64,000 bases of DNA, taken from Mycolicibacterium helvum. GTDB taxonomy: Bacteria; Actinomycetota; Actinomycetes; Mycobacteriales; Mycobacteriaceae. A program made the position numbers and the translations under genes. The stretch is taken from contig NZ_AP022596.1 of the NCBI RefSeq assembly GCF_010731895.1, forward strand, positions 5,518,001 to 5,582,000, read 5' to 3'. The notes beneath the pieces were generated by a model. That model saw only the letters and a program-made list of their open reading frames with translations, searched no databases and was not told the origin of the DNA. Shown one piece after another: positions 52,223-60,728 of this stretch (its first letter is position 1; each line of letters starts with the position of its first letter).

Positions 52223-53136
52223 AGGTTGCGAGAGAACCAGTCCTGCAAGCGATTCCATGCATCGGCGGCCGCGACTGGGTTGTAACGCGGCCCGGCGTCG
52301 TTGAAGAACGCGTGATCGGCGTCGGGCTCGATGACGAGGTCGTTGACCAGACCGGCCTGATCCAACGCCGCCTTGGCCGCGGGCTCCGATGAGGTGACGC
52401 GCTGGTCGAGCGCGCCGTACAGGCCGAGCACGGCGGCGTCCTTCGACCCGGCGAAGTCCGGATCCTCGGGCAGCGGACCGTAGAACGGCACCGCCGCGGC
52501 CAGCCGTGGCTCCCCGGCGGCCAGCAGCTGCCACACCAGCCCACCGCCGAAACAGAAGCCGACAAGAGCGAGCTTCTGGCCCGGCGACCGGCGCGCCACC
52601 TCATCGAGCCCTGACCTTATGTCGGCGATGAACCGGTCGGGAGCGATCGTGCCGAGCGCGGCGGTGGCCGCCGCCGGGTCACTGAAGGAACCGGTGCCGC
52701 CTTCCTCGGAGAGCAGGTCGATGGCCAGCGCGGAGTAGCCGATGCCGGCCAGCCGGCCGGCGACGGTGCGCACCCAGTCATTGAGGCCCTTGTTTTCGTG
52801 GATGACCAGGACCGCTCCGCGTGGTGTGGCGGCCTGCGCCCAGCTGCCCCGCAGCTGCCCTTTCGGCCCCGCCCAGGTGATGGGCGTGGTGGCCAGCGCG
52901 CTGGCCATCCCCGGCGACGGCGAGTCGGATGTCGGCGCGGACGGTGACGGTGATGGTGACGGTGAGGAGACTGCGGTCTTTGGTGTGTCCGTGGCGCACG
53001 CGGCGATCAGTGCGCTGGCGGCGGTGGTGCTCACGCCCAACAGTGCGAGGCGGCGCAGCGCTTCTCGGCGGCTCAGTAGGCCGTCGACGTGATCGGTGGC
53101 GATCTCTTCGGCGATGTACCTCTGTAGTGGAGTCAC
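52219..53136 (-). CDS. Exported dienelactone hydrolase family protein
   Basis: 305 residues from ATG 53136. A long N-terminal leader with RREALRRLALLGVS (Tat-like) and a lipobox-like ALIAACA suggests a Tat-exported lipoprotein; a Ser/Pro-rich linker follows. The DLH triad is Cys in VGFCFGGGLVWQ, Asp in EPDADHAF and His in the same segment, with Glu in HENKGLN. It hydrolyses lactones or esters in the periplasm. Confidence 0.87.
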   Translation of the reverse strand: MTPLQRYIAEEIATDHVDGLLSRREALRRLALLGVSTTAASALIAACATDTPKTAVSSPSPSPSPSAPTSDSPSPGMASALATTPITWAGPKGQLRGSWAQAATPRGAVLVIHENKGLNDWVRTVAGRLAGIGYSALAIDLLSEEGGTGSFSDPAAATAALGTIAPDRFIADIRSGLDEVARRSPGQKLALVGFCFGGGLVWQLLAAGEPRLAAAVPFYGPLPEDPDFAGSKDAAVLGLYGALDQRVTSSEPAAKAALDQAGLVNDLVIEPDADHAFFNDAGPRYNPVAAADAWNRLQDWFSRNL

Positions 53137-53203
53137 CCTCGCGAGTATGCGCCTTTTGGGTAAGCGTGGACTGTAGGGATGATCCCCGAGGGAGGTGGCC
53201 GGT

Positions 53204-53716
53204 ATGGCTGAGCACGCGGTGCTACCGGGTTCTGAAGCATTCGAACGGGTGGCGGCGCTGCTCGATTACCCGATGTTCGTCGTGACCACGCGGGCCGAGG
53301 ATGAACGCGCGGGCTGCCTGGTGGGGTTCAGCAGTCAGGTGTCGATCAACCCGCCGCGCTATCTGGTCGGATTGTCCAAACGCAACCACACGTATCGGGT
53401 CGCGGCAGGCGGCGCGACGCACCTGGCATTGCACCTGCTGGCCGAAGAACACCGTGACCTTGCCCGGCTCTTCGGCGCGGAGACCGGAGACCGGATCGAC
53501 AAATTCAGTCGCTGCCGGTGGTCCGATGGCCCAGAGGGGCTGCCGGTCCTGACCGACTCCGCCGCATGGTTCACCGGCCGCATCCTCGATCGGTTCGACC
53601 TGGGCGATCATGTCGGACACCTGATCGAGCCGGTCGCCGGCGTCGCGCCGGAGCAGCTCGGGCGGCTCGTCACATTCGCCGACGTCAAGGACCTGGACCC
53701 GGGCCATGAGGCCTGA
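53204..53716 (+). CDS. Flavin reductase-like domain protein
   Basis: 170 residues from ATG 53204, behind GAGGGAGG. The split-barrel FMN domain shows YPMFVVTTRAEDERAGCLVG, FSSQVSINPPRYLVGLSKRN, THLALHLLAEEHRDLARLFG and GRLVTFADVKDL. It probably reduces FMN or acts as an FMN-binding oxidoreductase. Monooxygenase partner not obvious nearby. Confidence 0.85.
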   Translation: MAEHAVLPGSEAFERVAALLDYPMFVVTTRAEDERAGCLVGFSSQVSINPPRYLVGLSKRNHTYRVAAGGATHLALHLLAEEHRDLARLFGAETGDRIDKFSRCRWSDGPEGLPVLTDSAAWFTGRILDRFDLGDHVGHLIEPVAGVAPEQLGRLVTFADVKDLDPGHEA

Positions 53717-53812
53717 CCGGCCTACCGCGCCCGTTGCCGGCCGCCACGGCCGCCACGGCCGCGCCTGGTCACACCCGCAGTAAACACATCCGAAAAACTG
53801 TCCACTAAATCG

Positions 53813-53841
53813 TTGACACCCGTCCCAGCAAACGGTTCTAT
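53813..53841 (+). promoter_or_regulatory. SigA-like promoter, probable leaderless start
   Basis: TTGACA (53813-53818), 17-base spacer, TTCTAT (53836-53841). The GTG of the next gene is at 53850, where transcription would begin, so the mRNA would have no 5' leader. -35 exact, -10 only partial. Confidence 0.5.
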
Positions 53842-53849
53842 TGACGTTC

Positions 53850-55643
53850 GTGACATACGACACGATCATCCGCAACGGCCGATGGTTCGACGGCACCGGC
53901 GCCGCGTCCGGAATCCGTGACATCGGCATCAAGGACGGCCGCGTCGCCGTGGTCAGCCTGCGTCCGCTCGACGTGACCGGCTGCGCCGATGTCGTCGATG
54001 CCGGCGGGAAGTGGGTGATGCCGGGCATGGTCGACATCCACACCCACTACGACGTCGAGGTGCTGGGCGGTCCTGGCCTGTCGGAGTCGGTGCGCCACGG
54101 CGTCACGACCGTCATGCTCGGCTCCTGTTCGCTGTCCACCATCCATGTCGGCGGCAGCGACGCCGGCGATCTGTTCGGCCGGGTCGAGGCGATCCCGCGC
54201 GAACACGTCATCGCTGCCGTCGACGGGGCCAAGACGTGGAGCACCGCCGAGCAGTATGTCCAGGCCTTGGAATCCCGGGCGCTTGGCCCGAATATCGCGG
54301 CGTTCATCGGGCATTCCGATATGCGCACCGCCGTCATGGGATTGGATCGCGCCACCCGGAACGACGTGCGCCCCAACGCAAGCCAGCAGGCCGAGATGGA
54401 ACGCATGCTCGCCGAGGCGCTCGACGCCGGGTTCGTCGGGATGTCTTCGATGCAGTTGTTGTTCGACAAGATCGACGGCGAGACCTGCCGATCCCGCACA
54501 CTCCCGTCGACGTATGCCAAACCGCGCGAGCTGCGCCGGCTCAAGTCATTGCTGCGCAGGCGTGGCCGGGTACTGCAGTCCGGCCCCGACATCCAAAACC
54601 CGATGAACCTCATCTCGCAAGTGGCGCAATCACTTCCGGTGTTGCGGGACAAGCTCAAGACCAGCCTGCTGTCGGCGGCCGACGTCAAATCCAATCCGTT
54701 CGCCATCCTACTGTTGGGTCCGCTGGCCAAGGTGACCAACAAGTTCGGCGGCGACTTCCGCTGGCAACACCTGCCCGTTCCGTTCGAGGTCTACGCCGAC
54801 GGCATCGACCTGGTGGTGTTCGAGGAGTTCGGCTCGGGCGCCGCCGCGCTGCATCTGCGTGACGAGGTCGAGCGCAATGCCCTGCTCAAAGACGAGACCT
54901 ACCGGCGCCAGTTCCGCAAGGACTACGACACCAAGTACGGCGTGCGGGTCTGGCATCGCGACTTCTTCGACGCCGACATCGTCGGCTGCCCTGATGAATC
55001 CGTGGTGGGCAAGTCCTTCGGGCAGGTCGGTAGGGAGCGGGGCGGGTTGCACCCGGTCGACGCGTTCCTGGACCTGGTTCTCGAACACGGCACCAAGCTG
55101 CGCTGGCGCACAACAATTTCCAACCACCGACCCGAGGTGCTCAAGAAGCTGGCCAAGGATCCGGGCATTCAGATGGGCTTCTCCGATGCCGGTGCGCATC
55201 TGCGCAACATGGCGTTCTACAACTACGGGTTGCGGCTGTTGCGTCATGTGCGTGATGCCCAGCGCAGCGGACGGTCGTTCATGTCCGTCGAGCAGGCCGT
55301 GCACCGGATGACCGGCGAGCTGGCCGACTGGTATCAGATCGATGCCGGCCACCTGCGCGTCGGGGACCGCGCCGATCTCGTCGTGGTGAACCCCAATCAC
55401 CTCGACAGCCGCCTCGATGACTACGCCGAGCAGCCTGTCGAGCAGTACGGAGGCCTGTCCCGGATGGTCAATCGCAACAACGACGCCGTCGAGCTGGTGT
55501 TGATCGGTGGGCGCGCGGTGGTCCGTGACGGTGAACCGACGCCGGTGCTCGGTGCGCAGCGCACCGGGAGTTTCCTGCGGGTGGGCCGGACGACCCCGGC
55601 ACCCGGAACGACGAAGGAATCGGAGCTGGCCCATGTCAATTGA
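53850..55643 (+). CDS. N-acyl-D-amino-acid-deacylase-like amidohydrolase
   Basis: 597 residues from GTG 53850 (alternative TTG 53841). Metal-dependent amidohydrolase: VMPGMVDIHTHYDVEVLGG (HxH metal site), HGVTTVMLGSCSLS, GHSDMRTAVMG, MGFSDAGAHLRNM (catalytic Asp) and RADLVVVNPNHLDSRLDDY. The 480-600-residue size and order are those of D-aminoacylase/dihydroorotase-like proteins in mycobacterial catabolic clusters. It overlaps the LEH-fold gene by 11 bases. Confidence 0.88.
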   Translation: MTYDTIIRNGRWFDGTGAASGIRDIGIKDGRVAVVSLRPLDVTGCADVVDAGGKWVMPGMVDIHTHYDVEVLGGPGLSESVRHGVTTVMLGSCSLSTIHVGGSDAGDLFGRVEAIPREHVIAAVDGAKTWSTAEQYVQALESRALGPNIAAFIGHSDMRTAVMGLDRATRNDVRPNASQQAEMERMLAEALDAGFVGMSSMQLLFDKIDGETCRSRTLPSTYAKPRELRRLKSLLRRRGRVLQSGPDIQNPMNLISQVAQSLPVLRDKLKTSLLSAADVKSNPFAILLLGPLAKVTNKFGGDFRWQHLPVPFEVYADGIDLVVFEEFGSGAAALHLRDEVERNALLKDETYRRQFRKDYDTKYGVRVWHRDFFDADIVGCPDESVVGKSFGQVGRERGGLHPVDAFLDLVLEHGTKLRWRTTISNHRPEVLKKLAKDPGIQMGFSDAGAHLRNMAFYNYGLRLLRHVRDAQRSGRSFMSVEQAVHRMTGELADWYQIDAGHLRVGDRADLVVVNPNHLDSRLDDYAEQPVEQYGGLSRMVNRNNDAVELVLIGGRAVVRDGEPTPVLGAQRTGSFLRVGRTTPAPGTTKESELAHVN

Positions 55644-56103
55644 CACCTCGGCGGTCCCCACAGAGGTTGCCCAGACCGTACTGGGAATGTGGAATGCGTT
55701 GTCCAATCGCGATTGGGAGACGCTCAAGACGTTCCTGTCCGACGACTGCATCTATGTCGACATGCCGGTCGGTCCGATCGCGGCCGCGCGCGGCCCCGAG
55801 GACATCGTCAAGCGGCTGAAGATCGGCTTGGAGCCATTGGCCGGCTACGAGAATCACGACGGCGTTCTGGTGAGCAACGGCGTGGACACTATGTACGAGC
55901 ACTCCGAGACATGGACGTTCAAGACCGGCGAGCAGGGTGTGCTGCGCTTCGTCACGGTGCACAAGGTCGAGAACGGGAAGATCACGCTGTGGAAGGACTA
56001 CTGGGACATGAACGGGCTGACCGGCTTCGCCCCGTCGACCTGGCTGGAAGATCTCGCCCAGGCCGACATGTCGTGGATGTTCGACGCCACCGGGCTGATC
56101 TGA
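55633..56103 (+). CDS. LEH-fold (limonene epoxide hydrolase-like) protein
   Basis: 156 residues from ATG 55633, overlapping the amidohydrolase end. The LEH family pattern is present: VLGMWNALSNRDWETLKTFL, YVDMPVGPIAAARGPEDIVK, and KITLWKDYWDMNGLTG. The catalytic Asp of the final WxDYxD is kept, but the Arg and first Asp of the Asp-Arg-Asp set appear as His and Glu (YEHSETWTF), and the Asn as Asp, by alignment from memory. So it may be a related hydrolase with altered chemistry or a non-enzymatic NTF2 protein. Confidence 0.83.
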   Translation: MSIDTSAVPTEVAQTVLGMWNALSNRDWETLKTFLSDDCIYVDMPVGPIAAARGPEDIVKRLKIGLEPLAGYENHDGVLVSNGVDTMYEHSETWTFKTGEQGVLRFVTVHKVENGKITLWKDYWDMNGLTGFAPSTWLEDLAQADMSWMFDATGLI

Positions 56104-56152
56104 TCGTCTCCTGATCCGACGCGGGCGGCGATTGTCGGGCTGGTGGCCGGAG

Positions 56153-56174
56153 GGGTCCCCTGGACGAGGGACCC
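56153..56174 (+). terminator. Hairpin after the LEH-fold gene
   Basis: GGGTCCC pairs with GGGACCC across an eight-base loop, 50 bases after the stop of the LEH-type gene; no U-tract. Confidence 0.5.
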
Positions 56175-56311
56175 GACATTTCGGTAGCTCCGCTGGATCG
56201 CAACCGGATCATGACGCGGTTACCCGCCGAAGGTCGGACCCCTTCCGGACGGTTACTTATTTTGCGCTAAATTCTGTTGCTCGGCCGGATCGGCACATCT
56301 AGGAGCAGCAG

Positions 56312-56520
56312 ATGAAGATCGGGATGCCCGTTCCCGCTCCGCAGGAGTGAGCTGCCTCATTGCCGAGCCACTGGCGCCGTCGCACGCGGAGCGCGTCGAT
56401 CACGCCGCTCGGCTCAAGAGCCTCACCGATTGGTTGTCGTTTGCCCTCGGCAGCTCCGCGAGGTGTGCCTGTGCAGCCTCGTACTGACCGGCACATCCCT
56501 CCAGTGGCACTACCGGGGAG
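56312..56520 (+). pseudogene. Frameshifted ArsR-family regulator
   Basis: An ATG at 56312 with an AGGAG gives 12 residues (MKIGMPVPAPQE), stops, and a GTG overlapping that stop continues with CLIAEPLAPSHAERVDHAAR, LKSLTD, exactly the start pattern of an ArsR repressor. Then it shifts frame: the expected VCVCDL metal region appears in the next frame as REVCLCSLV. No helix-turn-helix follows. At least two disruptions, so non-functional. Confidence 0.55.
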
Positions 56521-56679
56521 TTCCCAAACCCGCCTGGGCAGCGCGACGCGATTGGCCTGAATTCTCGTTAGAACAGATCGGGTCGCTGCTGGTCGCTCAC
56601 GGATTAATTGGGCTCGCCGTCCTGTCTTCCACCCGAATCCACTCGATTAATCCTGAGTAAAAACTCCGCCTTCGAATTG

Positions 56680-56709
56680 TTGACTGCTGTCAGAGAATCC
56701 TGTTACGGT
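56680..56709 (+). promoter_or_regulatory. Promoter for the monooxygenase gene
   Basis: TTGACT (56680-56685), 18-base spacer, TACGGT (56704-56709); TANNNT is a usual mycobacterial -10. A GGGAGGG follows 5-10 bases before the ATG at 56749. Confidence 0.5.
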
Positions 56710-56748
56710 CAGCATCAGTGACTGCGCTCACACCACCAAGGGAGGGTC

Positions 56749-58122
56749 ATGCACGCCACACCCAAGACCGCCATCATCGGCGCCGGTATCAGCGGACTCA
56801 CTTCCGCCAAGAACCTCGCCGACGCCGGTGTCGAGTACGACTGTTTCGAATCCTCCGACCGCATCGGCGGCAACTGGGCGTTTCGCAACCCCAACGGACA
56901 TTCCAGCGCCTACCGGTCGCTGCACATCGATACCTCACGGGACTGCCTGTCGTTCAAGGACTTTCCCATGCGTGATGATCTCCCAGACTTCCCGCATCAC
57001 ACCCAGATCAAGTCCTATCTCGACGACTACGCGGATGCTTTCGGCCTGCGCGCACGCATCCAATTCGAGAACCCGGTCCGGCACGCCCGTCGACTCGACG
57101 GCGGCGGGTGGGAACTGCGCACCGGCGACGGGCAGACCCGCCGGTATGACGCCCTGGTGGTCGCCAACGGGCACCATTGGGATCCGCGCACCGCGGTCTT
57201 TCCCGGCGAATTCACCGGGGAGAGCATCCACGCGCACGCCTATATCGATCCCACCGAACCGCTGGACCTGCGCGGCAAGCGCATCGTGGTGGTCGGCATC
57301 GGCAACTCGGCCGCCGACCTGGTCTCCGAGCTGTCGCAGAAGTCCTGGCAGAACACGGTTTATCTGTCCACCCGCTCGGGTGCCTGGATCGTACCCAAGT
57401 ACATCTTCGGCAAGACCGCAGACAAGATCGCGCGCACTCTGCCGGTGATACCGCTGTCGTGGCAGCGCCGCGCCATGCGACCCATCCCCCGCCTCTTGTT
57501 CGGCAATCCCGAGGACTACGGCCTGCCGACACCGAACCACAACTTCCTCGAAGCTCACCCGACGCAATCCGCGGAGCTGCTGATGCGCCTGGGCGCGGGC
57601 GACGCCACGGCCAAGCCGAATATCGAACGATTCGATGGCAGCACAGTGCACTTCGTCGACGGTTCGGCCATCGAGGCCGACGTGGTGATCTACGCAACGG
57701 GCTACAACATCACCTTCCCCTTCTTCGACGAGGACTTCCTCTCGGCGCCCGACAATCACCTGCCGCTCTACAAGCGCATGCTCTCCCCCGGGCTCGACGA
57801 CCTGATCTTCGCGGGCTTCGCTCAGGCGGTGCCCACCCTGTTCCCGTTCGTGGAGTGCCAGGCCCGGCTCACGGCCGCCTATCTCGCCGGCACGTACCGT
57901 CCGCCGTCCGAAGCCGAGATGCATCGCACGATCAAGGCCGACCAGCGCAAGTACGTCGGACACTTCGCCGACAAACCACGTCACACCCAGCAGGTGGACT
58001 ACTACGACTACGAGCGCGATATGCGCAAGCGCGAACTCCCCGCGGGGTTACGCCGGGTCGAGAAGTTCGGTCCGGTGGTGCTGGCCGGCCGCGCCGAGCG
58101 GCAGGGTGCCGGTGTCGGCTGA
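56749..58122 (+). CDS. Flavin-containing monooxygenase
   Basis: 457 residues from ATG 56749 with GGGAGGG upstream. FAD site KTAIIGAGISGLTSAKNLA, NADPH site RIVVVGIGNSAADLVSEL, the FMO identifying motif FTGESIHAHAYID (F-x-G-x3-H-x3-Y, about residues 155-165), and the ATGY motif near residue 320. This fits class B flavoprotein monooxygenases that oxidise ketones, sulfides or amines. The C-terminus overlaps the TetR gene by 17 bases. In M. tuberculosis the comparable pair is EthA/EthR. Confidence 0.9.
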   Translation: MHATPKTAIIGAGISGLTSAKNLADAGVEYDCFESSDRIGGNWAFRNPNGHSSAYRSLHIDTSRDCLSFKDFPMRDDLPDFPHHTQIKSYLDDYADAFGLRARIQFENPVRHARRLDGGGWELRTGDGQTRRYDALVVANGHHWDPRTAVFPGEFTGESIHAHAYIDPTEPLDLRGKRIVVVGIGNSAADLVSELSQKSWQNTVYLSTRSGAWIVPKYIFGKTADKIARTLPVIPLSWQRRAMRPIPRLLFGNPEDYGLPTPNHNFLEAHPTQSAELLMRLGAGDATAKPNIERFDGSTVHFVDGSAIEADVVIYATGYNITFPFFDEDFLSAPDNHLPLYKRMLSPGLDDLIFAGFAQAVPTLFPFVECQARLTAAYLAGTYRPPSEAEMHRTIKADQRKYVGHFADKPRHTQQVDYYDYERDMRKRELPAGLRRVEKFGPVVLAGRAERQGAGVG

Positions 58123-58783
58123 GATTGCGGCTGTCTCGCGATGGCAGCCTCGGCGCCCCCAACCGCGGGGCGAACAGCGTCGGGCCCGCCTGCTCGAAGC
58201 ACTCGAACGACAGTTGCAGTCGCAGCCATTCGATGCGATCAGCATCAGCGGCGTGGCCGATGCTGCCGGCCTCGGACGGTCGGCGTTCTATTTCTACTTC
58301 AGCAGTAAGCACGACGCGGTGACTCAGCTGCTCGGTGACGTCTTCGACGACGAGATCACGCAGGTGGGCGCAATTCTGCGGAGACCCGGCGATCCCGACA
58401 TCAACATCAGCGACGCGCTGGCCTTCATCGTCGATTCCTGGCGCACGCGCGCCACGTTGCTGGCGGCGATGCTCGACGCCCGCGACGGCGATGCCGATGC
58501 GCGGACGATCTGGGAGAGCTGGATCAATCGGTACGAGGAATTCGCCGCCGACTACATCGTGCGGACGACGACCTTCGACGCCGCCGACAGCCGAGCCCTC
58601 GCCCACGTACTGATCGCCATGAACGAGCGCGCACTCGAGCGCCACACCCGGTCGGGGGCGAATCATGCTGCGGCAGAACAACTACACCGAAGCCTGGTCC
58701 AGGTGTGGCAGGCAACTCTGAGGAGGACCCCATCACCACCATCCCATCGACGGCGAAGCCTGCCGTCCAAAGCAACACGCTGA
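58106..58783 (+). CDS. TetR family regulator, EthR-like
   Basis: 225 residues from ATG 58106, overlapping the monooxygenase end. The HTH (RRARLLEALERQLQSQPFDA, GVADAAGLGRSAFYFYFSSK) and the later ALAHVLIAMNERALERHTRS followed by LVQVWQATLRR match the EthR pattern known to me. EthR represses the ethA monooxygenase in M. tuberculosis. Here both genes are on the same strand, unlike the divergent ethA-ethR. The last 20 residues are a Ser/Arg-rich tail overlapping the next gene. Confidence 0.88.
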   Translation: MPVSAEIAAVSRWQPRRPQPRGEQRRARLLEALERQLQSQPFDAISISGVADAAGLGRSAFYFYFSSKHDAVTQLLGDVFDDEITQVGAILRRPGDPDINISDALAFIVDSWRTRATLLAAMLDARDGDADARTIWESWINRYEEFAADYIVRTTTFDAADSRALAHVLIAMNERALERHTRSGANHAAAEQLHRSLVQVWQATLRRTPSPPSHRRRSLPSKATR

Positions 58784-59688
58784 GCATTGCCAGTGGCGGA
58801 GTGACGTTGTCGGCCAGGCACTTTCCGGCAACTCACGACGAGCTGACCTCTGCGGCTGGGCGGCCCTGCGTGGTGCTGGCCCACGGAATCGGCGCCACCC
58901 AGGACAGCGGACTGCACCCCTTCGCCGAAGCATTCGCCGCCGCGGGTGCGGACGCCATTACCTTTGACTACCGGCACTTCGCCGGATCCGGCGGGCAACC
59001 ACGCCAACTGGTCTCGATCCCGGGACAACTCCAGGACTACCAGGCGGTGGTCGACCACGCCCGGCAACTGCCCGGTGTGGATCCCGAACGCATCTTCGTC
59101 TGGGGCGTCTCCTTGTCCGGGGGGCATGTCATCCGAGTAGCGGCCCGGGACCGACGGATCGCGGGTGTGTTCTCGTTGACTCCGGCTACCGACGGCCTGC
59201 CGGTCATCGCCGGCATGGTCCGCGACCACGGGATCCGATACGCGCTGCGAATATCAGCGCGAGGACTGGCTGACTTGGCAGCACGTCTGCGTCGCCGATC
59301 GCCGGTCCTGTTGCCGGTGGTGGGCGCGCCCGGTGAATTGGCCGCGCTCACTTCCCAAGGCGCCGAGGCGGGTATGTTCGCAACCGCCGGCCCGACGTGG
59401 CGAAACGAGTTCGCGGCACGCTTGGTTCTGACCGTGGGTGGTTACCGTCCGGGCCGCAGCGCAGGGAAGGTGCGCTGCCCGGCATTGGTCCAGATCGCCG
59501 ATGGCGACCAATCTGCACCCCCGGCATGCGCGACGCAGGCAGCGACGGCAATGCGGGCCACCGTGCACCACTACCCCTGCGACCATTTCGATGTCTACCC
59601 CGGCGCGGTCTGGCACGAACGCGTACTGCGCGACCAGATCGCCTTTCTGCGCCGGATCGCCGTACCCCGTGCAGAGGTCCGGGGTTGA
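58705..59688 (+). CDS. Alpha/beta hydrolase
   Basis: Up to 327 residues from GTG 58705, which is inside the TetR gene; a good ribosome site (GAGGAGG, 58719-58725) would instead suit an ATC at 58731-58733, which would be a rare start. Fold marks: PCVVLAHGIGATQDSG, ITFDYRHFAGSGG, the nucleophile elbow VWGVSLSGGHVIRVAA, DGDQSAPPACA and catalytic His in PCDHFDVYPG. It may hydrolyse the lactone or ester made by the monooxygenase. Ends in the ATG of the dehydrogenase. Confidence 0.88.
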   Translation: MAGNSEEDPITTIPSTAKPAVQSNTLSIASGGVTLSARHFPATHDELTSAAGRPCVVLAHGIGATQDSGLHPFAEAFAAAGADAITFDYRHFAGSGGQPRQLVSIPGQLQDYQAVVDHARQLPGVDPERIFVWGVSLSGGHVIRVAARDRRIAGVFSLTPATDGLPVIAGMVRDHGIRYALRISARGLADLAARLRRRSPVLLPVVGAPGELAALTSQGAEAGMFATAGPTWRNEFAARLVLTVGGYRPGRSAGKVRCPALVQIADGDQSAPPACATQAATAMRATVHHYPCDHFDVYPGAVWHERVLRDQIAFLRRIAVPRAEVRG

Positions 59689-60728
59689 TGCGGGCACTAC
59701 AGCTGGTCGATCCGGGCGTGTTGGCCGTCGTCGACATTCCGGTCCCTGACATCGGTCCGGATGAGGTTCTGCTGAAGGTGGGCGGCGCCGGACTGTGCCA
59801 CTCCGACATCCACATCCGGCACCTGCCCGTCGAATTGTTTCCGCTCCCCTTGACTCTGGGACATGAAACGGCCGGAACCGTGGTGTCCGTGGGTTCCCAG
59901 GTATCGGGTTGGACGGTCGGCGACAATGCCCTGGTCCATCTGATCTGGGCCTGCGGGTCCTGCCCGGCCTGCGCACGCGGCGACGACAATGTGTGCGAGT
60001 CCGCGGGTCGCATGGCGCAACCGCCGACTCCCGGACTGGGCCCGGCGGGCGGGATGGCCGAATACATGGCCGTTCCCGCTCGCTACCTGGTTTCTCTGGG
60101 CGACCTCGATCCCGTGACCGCAGCCCCGCTCGCCGACGCGGCAATGACGCCGTATCACGCCGTGCGCAATTCCACTCGGGCATTGCGTCCCGGATCAGCG
60201 GCCGTCGTGGTGGGTGTTGGCGGCCTGGGACACGTGGCCGTTCAGCTGATCAAGACGCTCACCGGGGCCCGCATCATCGCCGTCGACGTCTTGGCCGACC
60301 GACTGCAAGCCGCTTCCGCGCACGGTGCCGATATCGTGCTCGCCGCCGATGAGTCGACGGCCGCAGCGATTCTGGACGCAACTGCGGGCCGCGGCGCCGA
60401 TGCCATTTTCGACTTTGTCGGTGCGCAACCGACCAGCGACCTGGCCGTGGAGACGATCGCGCCGGACGGTATCTATCAACTGGTCGGTATCGGCGGCGGT
60501 GCGCCGCGCATTACCGCTGAACCGCGGCTGGGCCAGGGCTGGCCATACGGCGCCTCGGTACGGACGTCCTACGGCGGGACGAAGGCCGACCTCATCGAAT
60601 GCGTGGCATTGGCACGGGCCGGCCGGCTGAAGATCGATGTCGAGCCGTTCCCGTTGACCGAGGGCATCACCGCGTTCGACCGCCTGGAATCGGGTTCCAT
60701 TAACGGAAGGGCAGTTCTGGTTCCATGA
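59688..60728 (+). CDS. Zinc-dependent alcohol dehydrogenase
   Basis: 346 residues from ATG 59688 (TGATG overlap). MDR-family ADH: catalytic zinc site GAGLCHSDIHIRHLP and LTLGHETAGTVV, structural zinc Cys set CGSCPACARGDDNVC, Rossmann AVVVGVGGLGHVAVQLIK. It oxidises an alcohol to ketone or aldehyde with NAD(P). The next SDR starts within its stop codon. Comparable to the second step of ketone-to-ester degradative routes, but substrate not known. Confidence 0.92.
   Translation: MRALQLVDPGVLAVVDIPVPDIGPDEVLLKVGGAGLCHSDIHIRHLPVELFPLPLTLGHETAGTVVSVGSQVSGWTVGDNALVHLIWACGSCPACARGDDNVCESAGRMAQPPTPGLGPAGGMAEYMAVPARYLVSLGDLDPVTAAPLADAAMTPYHAVRNSTRALRPGSAAVVVGVGGLGHVAVQLIKTLTGARIIAVDVLADRLQAASAHGADIVLAADESTAAAILDATAGRGADAIFDFVGAQPTSDLAVETIAPDGIYQLVGIGGGAPRITAEPRLGQGWPYGASVRTSYGGTKADLIECVALARAGRLKIDVEPFPLTEGITAFDRLESGSINGRAVLVP

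Larger units (their letters stand above)
56104..56748. other. 645-bp intergenic region
   Basis: Holds a hairpin just after the LEH-type gene (56153-56174), a decayed ArsR-family coding region (about 56312-56560), an 8-bp inverted repeat GGATTAAT/ATTAATCC (56601-56608 and 56646-56653), and a promoter for the monooxygenase. AT content is higher from 56590 on. Confidence 0.7.

Noticed and set aside
56299..56496. 65-residue minus ORF in the intergenic region
   Set aside because: Arg-rich, antisense to the ArsR relic and without a ribosome site.
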